Both the position numbers and the translations under genes were made by a program. From Cololabis saira (taxonomy: Eukaryota; Chordata; Actinopteri; Beloniformes; Belonidae), in the NCBI RefSeq assembly GCF_033807715.1, contig NC_084599.1, positions 14,358,625 through 14,422,624 on the forward strand: a stretch of DNA of 64,000 nt, read 5' to 3'. Below, piece by piece: positions 33,421 to 45,900 of the stretch; within the stretch, counting starts at the first letter, position 1, and each line of letters opens with the position of its first letter. The notes below the pieces were generated by a model. The model did not search any database. It saw only the letters and a list, made by a program, of their open reading frames with translations, and was not told the origin of the DNA.

Positions 33421-35375
33421 ATAAATTATATTTTACGTCATTTTTATACATTCTTTTAACCAATGATAATACTAATAATATTACACACCATAAAGATTTC
33501 AATTCAATGATCAATGTATTAAAACGTTTTTTTTTTTTTTTAAATCCGGGTTGTGGGTGGGTGGGTTTGTGTTCATGTCCTGTTCACCAAAAAAAAGGTG
33601 GTACAAGGTACTTGTACGGGACCCTGATTTATTGCTCATAAAAAATAAAAAAATAAAATCCCAATTTTAATAGTTGAGCATATTGTAGCATAAACTCTCA
33701 TCTACTAGGGCAGAAATAACATTAAAAGAACGGAGGTACGATGTTCATTTAATCGTGATCTAGATCTGAGGTCACGTCGCCCCGCTGCAGCTGGTATGAA
33801 CTGAAGCTGGAGTTCATTTAATTTCCTCACATCTGTTCTGCATTTTTGAGCAGTGGCACAATTGCTGGAAAATCCACTTCTGGTAAACGTATAGATTGTT
33901 TTATAAACTGTATGGAATAGTTTCTTTCTTTCTGAATGCAAAATGATGGACTCCAAATCCCCTGGAAGTTTCCTCAAACCGTCCCAGACTGACCGGCAGC
34001 ACAACTACCTCCCTCAGATCACCGCTGGTGTCTCTCTTTCTTTGATTTAACAAACATCTTCATGTTTTGAGATCTGCAAAATTCAATAAATAATATAATA
34101 CATTGGAAATCGGATTTTCCTTTTCTTTTTTAGGGTTTTGTATCTTACCTGTTAATCCTTAAGTAAACATCACATTTATTTTTAATTTTACTTTTCTTTT
34201 ATGTTACTTTTAGGTGTTACTGCGTCTGGATCTTGGTTTAGTATTTGTTGTTTAATAACAGAGTGATAGTTCATGACTTCTAATATGAGGTTATATTAGA
34301 CCCAATGATTTTCATTGAGCCCTGACACATAAAACTTTAATAATTAAATAGTTGACTTTTACACTTGTTAACAATTACAATAAAACACCAAATACGTGGT
34401 CAAATGAAAGGAAATAAATGAAAACTGAGTCAGATGTCCATTTCTTTTTCAGCGTTTTTTTGATGCATTTGTTAGTGATTATGCAAAATATAATTAACCT
34501 GAATGAAAAAGAAAGTAAAATAATATCCATCTGTCACTGGCTAAGTAGTCACACTTGTGCAAAGATCTTCGTTATCTTCCCCTTTTATGTCCTGCCTCTC
34601 AGCTCCATCGCCATCGCTCCTCTTTATGCCTGCAAACCATCTCCACCTCGCCGCTCTTGCTTTATCTTCAGTCATGTGACCTGGGCGGTTCCTTCCTACT
34701 CTCAGTACAGGTCACCATGTCGTCTCCAAAACATTAGTCCACGGAGACTCCTGTATGACTTCATCCGTCAACCTTTCCGTCAATAGCCTACTGAATATTA
34801 AACCTTTATTTAACCTTTATTTAACATAACTGGTGCTTGTTTGTATAGGATATTCCTACATGCACTAACATGGGAAAGTAGTGAACTGTCAGGGTGGTAT
34901 TTCATATTTAAAAAAAGGTAAAGATGTCAACTTCTTTCATCAACAACAGAAGACATACAAGGTGTAAATGATACCTTGAATCGTAGCGTCGGCTGGTTTC
35001 AGGACCTGTGAATATTGTGTTCTGGACACTCCGATGATCTGTGCTTAAATCAAACACACCTCCACCTTTCCTTCCTCACAAGCTGGAGCGGATAAAGAAA
35101 GTATGCAGTGAGATTTGAGTGCAGTCTTCAGACCACGTGGTCTCAAGTTTCCTGGAACACTGAATCCTGGAATTGGACCGAAACACAAGAGAATTCAATG
35201 CAGAACAATCCCCTCCGTAGAAACAGTAACGACAGTGAGCTGGAGCACGCATGCTTGTCAGTGCAACCCTGGATGACACCAAAAGGGGGACGTAAAGGGG
35301 GGGACCTAATGGTGGACTTGGATCACTGAACACACACAATTTCCAGAGTGGAACAAATATTTGGAGACTTACTAG
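33421..35375. other. Intergenic, no recognised gene
   Basis: AT-rich DNA with poly(T) near 33527. Frames at 33705-34004 (minus) and 34418-34786 (plus) have no recognisable domain. Confidence 0.5.
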
Positions 35376-35660
35376 CCTGAGATGATACGTTAGGTTGCTT
35401 TCTGTGTGGAGGTCGCAGGTTCTACCCGTCCTTGTGGGGTCTTCTCCGGTTACTCCGGCCTCCTCGCCCTGTCCCATTATAAGTTCATCAGGTTCATTGG
35501 TGACACTAAGTCGTCCATAGAAGCGAGCGTGTGGTTGTCTGTATGTGGACCTGCGATGGACTGGTGACCTGTCCAGAGTGTGACCCTAAAAAGCAGATAT
35601 TGATGATGGACTGATGGATGGGTGGAAGATGATGATAGGTGGCTATTGACTACCTCCACG
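35376..35660 (+). repeat. Common fish interspersed repeat (gactggtgacctgtccag family)
   Basis: The block includes gaggtcgcaggttc, ggttcattggtgacacta, gtggttgtctgtatgtgg and gatggactggtgacctgtcc, in the order seen in a very widespread fish interspersed repeat. Classification (SINE-like or LINE 3' UTR) is uncertain. Confidence 0.6.
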
Positions 35661-35747
35661 AAATGCAGCATGAGTCAGCACATCTGTTGATCAGGTCAAA
35701 ATTAAAAGTGAAATTCATAACTCAACCTTCCATTTTTTTTTTACTTT

Positions 35748-36566
35748 AAAAACATTTTTTTAAGTGTAAACTTGAGTAAATAGCTAGCTTGTTTCAAACC
35801 CCCTGGAGCATACTTCCACAAGCTCACACCAATGGAGAGTGTTTAATTGGAAAAATTGAATTCGGTATTTTATAACGCCTAAGATCCAAAGTAAAAAAAC
35901 ATTAACATCTTATCCTTGCTGGAGGCAATGTTGTACTTTAAATGCACATCATGCACATATTTTTTGGAATTGTGAAAAATTGAAATTTTTCTGGAAAGAA
36001 GTACATTCAGTTTTGACAAAAGTACTTGGATATGAGATTCCATTAACATGTACTGTTTTATACTTGTGTCACATTACAACAGTAGTGCAGGCAGAGGATC
36101 ACTGGTTGGTTAAGACACTCCTTACAGCTACTAGGAAAACCATCACTAGAGCTTGGTATAAACCTGAATCGCCTACTTTTAAACAGTGGCTGGATATTAT
36201 TAAAGAAATATGGACGATGGAAAGACTGACCCATATCCTGAGTTTGAGGGAAGGGCTATTTGAGAAGAGATGGCAAAAGTGGACATTTTATCTACAGAAA
36301 GCATAAGGATGCGGGCCTCTTTTTTTTTTCTTCCTCTTTTCTTTTTATTGGAGTTTATGTTTATGTTTGTTTTTCTACTTTTTATTTTTATTTGTTTGTT
36401 TGTTGCACGGTGAATATACAGATAATTTTTGTGATCTGGTAAAAATGTGCAGTTGTAAAAAAAAACTGAAAATCTAATAAACACAAAGTGACAAAAAAAA
36501 ACAAAAACATTTTTTTAAGTGTAAACTTGAGTAAATAGCTAGTTTGTTTCAAACCCCCTGGAGCAT
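35748..36566 (+). mobile_element. 5'-truncated L1 LINE with 64-bp target site duplication
   Basis: The insertion (35812-36502) encodes the end of L1 ORF2 (35980-36306). It has FWKEVHSVLTKVLGYEIPLT, ITRAWYKPESPTFKQWLDII and MERLTHILSLR, then a 3' UTR ending ctaataaac and an A-rich tail. Flanking it, 35748-35811 and 36503-36566 are 64-bp direct repeats starting aaaaacattttttt and ending ctggagcat, with a single c/t difference. Confidence 0.88.
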
Positions 36567-39500
36567 CCAAATACCCACATTTGAAATGAGCAGGAAAGGA
36601 TAAAATACTTCATTATTGCTGTTTATTTTGTTCACAGGTAACCATGTACAGGACATTTCCAATTACTGTAAAAGGACAAAAATCTGATATGAAAAACATC
36701 TGAATAACATGTAGTTTTTCCCACTTGGGCATGTCCTACGGCCTCAGAGAGGAGTGCCAGGCTGCAACAGACGTAGATGGTGAAGAACAGACAAAACTTC
36801 TCCACGTATATCACAACCACCGCAAGACACGTGAACTTACAGCAGCCCTGGCTTGTAACCAAAATACAAAAATAGAAAGCCAACAAAACGGGCTCATATG
36901 GGATATATTCGAGGCTGTGCGAGGTTAAATGAACCAACATTGCTGAGAGGAATGTTTTAAGTGGGAATGTTGGAACGCAGCAGTGAACACTCGAGCTTCA
37001 TGTTGGCAAACAAAGTGTGACGCAGAAAGTACAGAACGAACAGAACCGGTAAGGCAGAGTGAACAGACCTGAACAGCGTGCCAGAGAAATGCACCATGTG
37101 CAAAAAAAAGAAAAAAAAAGTCAGGAGGAAAAGAAACCACAGAGCACGCGGCCTCATAAATATCTATAAACACACCGCTGCTCTGTCATTAAAAAAAAAA
37201 CTGATTCAGCATCATATCGATCATTACATCATTCTTATCCAGTGTTAAGGCACATACCATTTGCTTAGAAAACACAGAAATATAAATGACTTTGGTAAAT
37301 GTTTGGCTTTTTATAAAAACATTGCAATAGATACAACAATTGTCATCCGTTAAAGGTGCTGCTGCTTTCACTGCACATCAATAAATCTGTAAATCTGTAG
37401 CCTCTTTGCACTCCCATAGTTAGTTTGTGCACTGTGACAGAAATATATGGTTTGCATAAATAAGAACGGACAACGCCTATTATTTGCATTGCGTTTCCCA
37501 CCAATGAATGTTTCATCTTTGCTAAAAATACTCAACGGCAGCTCTGACTTAATGATTCAAAGTGCAAACTTACATTTTAAAGCAGTTTTTTTACATTAGG
37601 AGAGACCTTTCAGTACTGAGGATTTGGTTTTTCAGCTGAACACTGACACACACACAAACAAATAAACAAACGTACAAAAAAAGACAAAAACAGACTGGTT
37701 TAAGAGAAAGCCAGCACATGAAATAAACTGTTAAAAGCGCTGTCGAGTAAATGACTACAGCTTCTCGCAACCCCGTGCATTGCTGAAAGGACTTGTTTAG
37801 CAGCTGCTCATTTGCATCTTTGGAGAGCAGAAAACTGAGCTTCTTGAAAGACAAAACCAGACGAAGGCCAGCATCCCTTAGGTCAGCCCGGGACCCCAAC
37901 AAAGAAAGCGACGAGCAAACATCGAACCTCCAGTCTGTCAGATTAACATGTTTGATGTGAAGTTTTAATGAGATGGTTTTCACAAAGAGGATCCTGAGGA
38001 TTTACTGAGAAAAACACCTTAATACACCAGCTGACAAGTTAAAGCTCGGCCATGGAGGGGCCTTCCAAACGAACAGCAACGGCAAACATACCTCCAATCC
38101 ATGGTAAAGTGACTGGGGGGGAAGCAGAATGAAGGTTTTGGACCAACTACGATAAAGCCCTGATTACAACCTTACAGTTTCTGGGCTGCACTGAAGAGGC
38201 TCGCCCATCTCCGGTTCTGCCAACAGGAACGGACTACAACTATGGCAAAATATTGTAAAAAGCCTGTAGCGGGCTTCCAAGATGTTTAAGCCAGCTAAAA
38301 CACGTCAAGAGCGGTTCTACTAGATATCAATCAGCACAATGGTCATTTTTAAGAGATCTTGATTAAGTGTGTATGGTATCTTTAGACAAGAATACTACAG
38401 GGACTGCCACATCACTCCACCTCCTCACGCTAAAGAAGCTGGGTGGAGATAAAGATGAGGCCGGATTCATCTACTCTCCATCTGGTATCAGAGTAACTAT
38501 GAATCAGGTATTTTCAGATTGTAACTTGCACATAAAGTGACAGGGTTGTGTTATGTCTATGTTTTCCAGTTGTTAGGCACTAAAGACCCAAATATCTGTT
38601 CTTAAAAACCAGAAAACCAAGTGTTCGTCGTCTGTTCCCCTTCAAAAATCCAGCTATGGCGACATACGGGTTAAGGGGCGTAAAGCAGAGATCGCTTTTG
38701 GTTACATGAAACAAAACCCACCAACTTAACTTGTTTAGATCATGTTTCTTTGAGTCAAACCAAAAAACAGACTAGAATCTTTAAATGTTATTGCAATAAT
38801 AATCCAGACGTCTTGGCGGTGTGCAGTAGCTTATTGGAGGTTTTACGTATTACCCGGCAGACTTCAGGACAAGGTTGTTTTGTGCATAAAATTGAAATGC
38901 ATAATAATTAATGAGCTTTCGAGATGCCAGAAGGTGGACGTTTATCACATTTGGACAAAGCCTGGCTACCTGCCCCGTTTGGAGTCAGGCATGGAAATAA
39001 CCAACCGTGTCGCGTCATTTTAACTCTCGGTAGGAAGTGTAATAAAAACCCAACATGATAATGTTTGCATTTATCACATAAAACTGTCTAGCACTGCTGA
39101 AAAAATCCAGTGAGTCAACATGCGCCCACTGACGCACAGTGAGGACATTTATAGATATAAAAACTAGCCCCCACCCCCCACACACACACTTTTGCAAAAC
39201 CAACCTAAACCTGATTCTAAACTTAAAACCAAGTCCAAACCCTTCAAAGAAGTCTGAGACGCATGCAAACCGAGCATAATTCCTGGTAGATTCTGAGCAT
39301 ACAAAGATTGAAATTAAAACGTTATCCCGAGTTGCCATGATACACAACTGTATGCAAAGTCAACAGCTCAAATTAATATTCAGCATAATTTACTGTGCAA
39401 CGTTGATACTCGTCATGATGCTCTTCATCGCTTTAAAAAGTGAGTAAAACACATAATCCAGCACAAAGACTGACATGCACTGAGCTAATGCCAATGCTGC

Positions 39501-39986
39501 ACGAAAACAAAAACCTTTGGGATCATCTGCATTGATGCGCAGACTGGAAACATAAAACATTTCTTGTTGGGAGCAATACCAGCAGGGATTCGGAGCCACA
39601 CGGCCATCTGGTCCAGGCCGCAAAGCCCCTGCAAGTCCAGCCAAAAGCAAAAAGGTGCTGTATCTAAGAGGGGGAAAAAAACTCCCAAAATAAGTTTTAT
39701 ATTAAAACCTGATAAAGTTCTGAGATGCATCTTTTTGAAATCTAAATTTCCCAGTAAAAAAAAGAAGAGAAAAAGAAAAACCCAGAAGGAGATATTCCAG
39801 TTGTTCAGTCTCCCAAATCTCTAAAATAGCTTTACATCCAAAACAGAGTACCTTCTTGCATATTTCTATAAAAGAATATCATCGAAAAACATAATAAAAT
39901 TTTATATATACATATAAATTCATTAAAAAAAACAACAAACTATCGTGCAAATTGGAGTATGGGTAACATACTTGAAGGGTAAGACA
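36567..39986 (-). other. Probable long 3' UTR and downstream flank of atp10a-like gene
   Basis: Some 3.4 kb of sequence free of recognisable repeats lies downstream of the stop at 39987. On the minus strand AATAAA occurs at 36627-36622, the last good signal before the L1 insertion. Small frames here have no domains. The true 3' end is not established. Confidence 0.4.
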
Positions 39987-42900
39987 TCACAAGGCGGTGT
40001 GCAGCGACTGTTCTGCCACCTGCTCAGTTCTGTGTGCTGGCTGAACCGTGTGGTCAGGTGTGAGTCCTTCCCCTGAGCTCTTTGTGTATTTCACTGACTC
40101 CAACGCTCCGTCAGGAGGCAGGTTCAGCTGGACCCTATCGGCCTGTCGGACCAGAGGCGTGGAGGTCATCCAGCTGGACACGCTCACGTCTGCAGGCTCT
40201 GAGCTCTTATCAAGACGCTCCGAGTCTTTGGTGGAAGGAAGCTGCAGCTCTCCGGCAGGGGGAGGAGTGTCTTTGGTGTAGGGAAGAGTGTCTGATTCTG
40301 TAGAAACCAGCGTGTACAGATCTGACGCGCCTCTATGCGTTGTCTCTCCATCTTTTTGTAAAACGGGCCCTTGTTTGGCCCGTGATGCTTGAGATTCAGG
40401 TAGGCTCCTTTGGTCTTTTTTATCACAACCTTTGGTAGATAGCTTGGTGAGACACATAAACGGAGACCTGGAACTGAGCGGTGACCCTCTCCTGACCCTG
40501 CTCAGGCTGAGGATGTTCTTTCGGGTTTCAGCGGGGAGTTTATCCAACTCCCTTCCAACTTGCACTGGGTTTGGAAACAGTGTGCCTTGACACGCCCTGT
40601 AGAAATATCTGGAAATGAAAGCAGAGCCAGACATCAGGACTTACTTCAAGGCATCTCCGAAAATGAATGCCAGACATGAAAGGCATGTGGTCTCAATAAC
40701 AGATAACAATTCAGCACACAGATCACAGACATTTGACTGGCCTGTGCTTTCACTCGTCCATGAAGTGAAGTGAACGTACCGGGGCAGCAGCGCGGCTACA
40801 GGAGTGATGGTGCACAGCAGGTAGAAGAGAGGGTCCTGCAGAAGCCTCTGTATGGTCCAGTAGGGGTTGGAGGGGGCGTAGCAGGTGGGACAGGACGCGT
40901 TGTAGCACAGAGCCACGGTGAAGAATAAGGATATGCTGAAGGCTATCGACAGCCAGTTCACCCAGGTCTGCAAGAGCAGGAGAACAAGTTTAGGAAAAGT
41001 TAACATTTTAAAACAATTTCCTTTCCTCTAATTCTAAGGAAACAATCAGCCCGTCTCCATTGAGCCAAACTGTCTAATGAAAGTTCTTATTGTTGCAGAG
41101 AAAATAAGGTGAATATTGCCTAGTTCAGTGGAACAATTAACCCTTTAATGTCTGGCATATCAAATGACACAAAAACATCCAACTTTTTGTATTGAATGTT
41201 AATTATTTATCGGAATCAAAAACACTTCCAATTTCACAATTTTTAAATCATTTTTTGGTTTGGTTTCAGTAATTCATGTATCAAACATGATACATCCAGC
41301 ATTATAGAGACGGTGAAGGAATTCAATAAGAAAATTCTGTAGTTATGATCAGACTAATTCTGAAACCACAGCAGATGAAAGAAATACTTACTCTGGTCAT
41401 AGACCAATTGAAAAATAAGGGTTATTGCATTATTTTATTTATATACAGAATCATTGTTTTTAGAATACGGTAGCTCTATGACATTAGCCATCTGAGCGGC
41501 GGCTTCTGGGAGTGAGAACATGGAGTCAGGCTCTTACAGGAGGAAGGTCACTTTCTGAGAACTCACTGTTTTTTTCCCCCTCAAATTAACCAGCATCATA
41601 TGACTCCCTTTTGTCACATGGTTTGCTATTATCAGATACCACGTGATCCGTCAGTGATGAAGCTGATAAAGCGGAGCGACAGACAGCCGCTGACAGATCC
41701 ATGATGGACCGACTTTCTGACATCTGTGTGCAAAACTGATCTGCAAACAAATTACTGACTCTGCCTCGTCTTTGAGGCTTAATGTTTCTGTGTTGGCTTT
41801 TTGCCCCTGGCAGTGTCTCACTAGTCATGTTTTTATAATATTTTTTTGCAGTAAAAAAGAGAAACTGAATTTGCAATAAAAGGTACGACTGCGGGGGGGC
41901 GGTGTTTCACTGAACAGGGGTTTTCTTTGTATGAGTGTAACTCTAGTTCTCTCCATAAATCTCTGCATCTTATCCTGCGAGACTTCTCTTCAAAAGAATA
42001 ACTAAGAAGAAAACAGCTCGACTTTGAAGAAGATGTAAGAAATATCTTTAGTCTTTAACAAATTATTGTGACTGTTGCTACTGCTGTTAAGAAAATAGTC
42101 AACAGAGGACGAAGCAGAAGATGATCAATCCAATGATTATTCAGAGAGAAAGTCCGTATGTGATGCAGTAATGCATAACGATTAAGTAGTTTTATAGCAA
42201 AACTACATCGTATTTATGAGGCCAAAAACAGCTAGAAACTAGACTTTGATGACATATGTCATATCTAGTGCTGCCAGAGATGTGCAATAAATGTTCTCAT
42301 TACACTTTTGCAATAAACTGGGTTATCGACACATTTGAAAAACCACTTCGTGAAAGTGTTAAAAAGGTTTTTGCAATATTTGGCAGTTATTTTCCACTAC
42401 ACGTTTTCTTTTGTGATATTATGATTTGAATGAATCTAGGGGGGACTGAAATGCGACAACAGAGAACTGGAGAAAAAGTGTTGAGCCGCGGACAGAGCGA
42501 GTTTACCGATGTCAAATAAAAACCAGAACATTTTAGGAAAATTTGATAAATTCAGGAATAGATTATTAGTAGTGATAAGTACTTCACTGGCTTGTCTTGT
42601 TCTTTAGAAATAGAAAACTAGCAGTTCATGTGATTGGTCATGCAAGTAATTTTAGATCGGTCTATGAATAGTTTAAACAAAACAAAAAAGTCTTTCCATC
42701 TTATCTTTTGAGAGCAAACTATTTCACTAAAAGTAAAAACCACTGAAAGTAAGCGTTAAAAAAAACATTCTCATGTACAACATTTTAAATAATTGTCCTT
42801 TTACTTTGAAGTATTTCATATGAGTTACTTCAAAGAAGCTAAAATGACAATTATGAATAAAATCTTTCATAACGCAACAATGTAATTTGACCGCTTAGAA

Positions 42901-45900
42901 GAATGAGGACTGACCTGGAGAGTGATAACAGTGGCATTGGACTTTTGTAGGAGTCAGATGTTTAGGATCTACATGATGGCTTTACCAGAGTTTTCTTTTA
43001 AGCAACTGCATAAAAATCCCTGGATATGTCAGGAGGAAACATCTGCATGAGCGAGCTGATAGGCTGATCTGGTATCTGAGTGTACACTGAGCTGCAGCCA
43101 AAACAAAGGCAGTGAGAACGGTGGGACTTTTGGAGGAAGACACACCACTGCTGCCGGCTGTCACATAAAATACCTTTAATTGACTTTCCGTTTCCCAAAT
43201 CAAGCGTGCAAGAGAGCGTGTTATTAGCCAGCTGAGCACGTGTTTACCTTTAGTCAATAATGCTCTCCATGAACACTTGTCTGCACAAAAAGGCAGAGCA
43301 TGTCCAGGAGAGTAATTAAGGGAACAGACGGTCTTTATGTTAAGGAAAAGAAATACTGTTAGGCTGAAATTAATGGAAGAGACTTGGGATCAATGGAGGT
43401 AGTACATTAAAATGATGCCGTACTGCTTGTTAGAACCGCGCATAAATACCAGAGAACAAAACCAAAGCAGAGGGAAAATGAAATCAGCAGGTTTTTTTGT
43501 TTTAGCAGCAAAATAACTCTGGCTTTTTCGGTCAATCTGACCAGTTGGATTTAAATACTTTTACTTCACACTAATGATCATTCAACCAAGCCAGAATACT
43601 GATACCTGGACCTGTTCCAGATAAAAGAAACCCCCTATAACCTGAGGGGGAAACTCATGTTTGAGATGACGACAGCAAGAACTAATATTAAAAAGAAATG
43701 TACATCAGTTAAGGCAAGAGAGATTTGGAATAGTTGTAATAACAATCTAAAAATGTGTCGCTCTATCGTCAAGTTTAAGAAATTGTTTAAAGAAAATATT
43801 GTAAATAAATATAAAACACTATAATTATAAGTATACTATCAAAAACATTCTAGGATGTGAAATGTCAATTTTATATTTTGTCTTACTTATTTTTTTTTTT
43901 TTCTTCTTTATGTATTGTTTGTTTCCACTGAGTAAAAGCTAATGTCTCATATTTTTTGCTGATCAAAAGAAAAAAGGGTAGGCACTATAAGCTACGGCTT
44001 CAGCCTACACCTTTTCGGCAAAAGAAATGTTGTTTTTTTTTTTCTTCCTTTTCATCTTGTTCTGTACAAGCCGAAATAAAGATTCATAACATAACATAAC
44101 ATACAGGTGTGACTAAAAGTATGTACCTGGTTGCATCATCAGAGAGTAAAAACAGGACTCTTACCCAAGTTTTGGTCTCGATGCCCAAATGCACCAGAAT
44201 GGTGAATAAAGCGATGGCTGTGATGGGAGTTCCCCATGTAAACAGATCCACGTCTGAGTCAGCATAGGCCTGGTTGGGAGGGATGGGAGGAGATCAGGAT
44301 GGGAGGGATGTATGAATATGTAAAAATGATACCATTAAAATACTAAGTGAGATACCACTCACAAAGTAGGGAATGAAGAAGCAGACCAGACTTTGGTAGA
44401 AGGCGTCGATCATGTTCATCCAGAACATGTATGGCTTGTATTCCTGCAGAGTAAGTCCAGACAGTTACAGTTAGATCAAGACTTTGAGCAGGAAATGACA
44501 CAAACTAAAAAAGCTAAAGTGTTTAGTTGTTGACTCAAAAAACTGCTATGTCCATTTCATTTAACAATACATAATAAAGCAAAAATAGTGTCTGAGCGAA
44601 GAAACCTTCAGTTACTAAATGTAAGCACTTACTGTTAATGTTTATTTCTTCAGAGAACTAAAAGCCATTATGCTTTAAGGTCGAATGACACTTTACACCT
44701 GGCTGTTCCTCGTGTTCGGACTAACTTGGGGAAAAAAAAGCTTTTAGTTTCTCTGCACCCTCTGCGTGGAATACCCTCCAATTTGAACTGAAAATGCCTG
44801 AACTTGTTTCATTTGAAGCCTTTCGCTTCAAATGTTTTTTACATATTACTGAAGTCACCACTATTGCACTTTATTTGCTAAACATTTTGCACTCTCATTT
44901 TAATGTCTATTTTGTGATTGCTGTTATTTGTGTGTTATTTGTGGACGTGTGCTGCTGCCTTCATGGCCAGGTCACCCTTGTAAAAGAAGTCTTGATCTCA
45001 ATGGGTCTTTTTTATCTGGTTAAATAAAGGTGAAAAAAAAAAACCCATCATCTACAGCAGTGCTAATGCATTATGGACAATACGGTCGTCATGACAACAT
45101 TCTGTACGGATCTTCTAACATCTAAGAGTTCTGGCAAAATTGTCACAGTTGAGATTTGTGTGACAAATCTGCTGATTATAAATCAAGAAAAACACAACTT
45201 TAAAATGAAACATGACAAATGTGGAGCGCTGAAAGTCTGAAAACCATCAGTCAGTAATGTTGTTCAACACATCAACTAGCTGGCATGTGTGTTTCCACAG
45301 CTAAGCAGAAGTAGAGCTGTGCATCATTAGTTTTGGGGGTTCAGTATAGTGCTGAAGGAACAATGGAGAACTGGCCATGATGGGGACCTTGAACGCATCA
45401 TTTAATTAAGCACCTGCACCAGCTGTTTTCTCAGATACCAAAAATACCTGACCAAAATTCAATTAAGTCTGTCAAAAATCAGCTGAGATACAAATAAAAC
45501 TGAATGGGAGTAGTCTGTAAGTAGTACAGTATAAAAGTTGGTTAAATAAAGAGGGAAAACAATATACGTTTTATTAAAGACAAGGAATTGTGCTAATTGT
45601 TCATGAGTCCAGTCTATCCTCACGTTTTAGTGAAATTATTCATACGGTCAAAGCATGACGGTAATAAATACTGTACCACCAGTTCAGGCAGGTGGAGTAA
45701 CACTCCACTCAACTCCATCCCACTTTGATGTGCATTAATTGTCGTAAACTGGCCTGAGCCAGGGTATTAAAGCGCTGTGCTGAAGAGAGGAACACTAAAA
45801 TAATGGCCAGCAAGCAATACACTATATAAAAATAAATACATAAAAAAATCCCTTGGTAATTCCACTATTGCATATACATTTTATTATCTTCAGGCTTCAC

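Noticed and set aside
37591..37983. 130-aa minus-strand frame downstream of the flippase stop
   Set aside because: No motif; the position suits the 3' UTR or flank.
39390..39730. Overlapping 81-86 aa frames near the flippase 3' end
   Set aside because: They overlap each other in different frames and show no domain; likely UTR.
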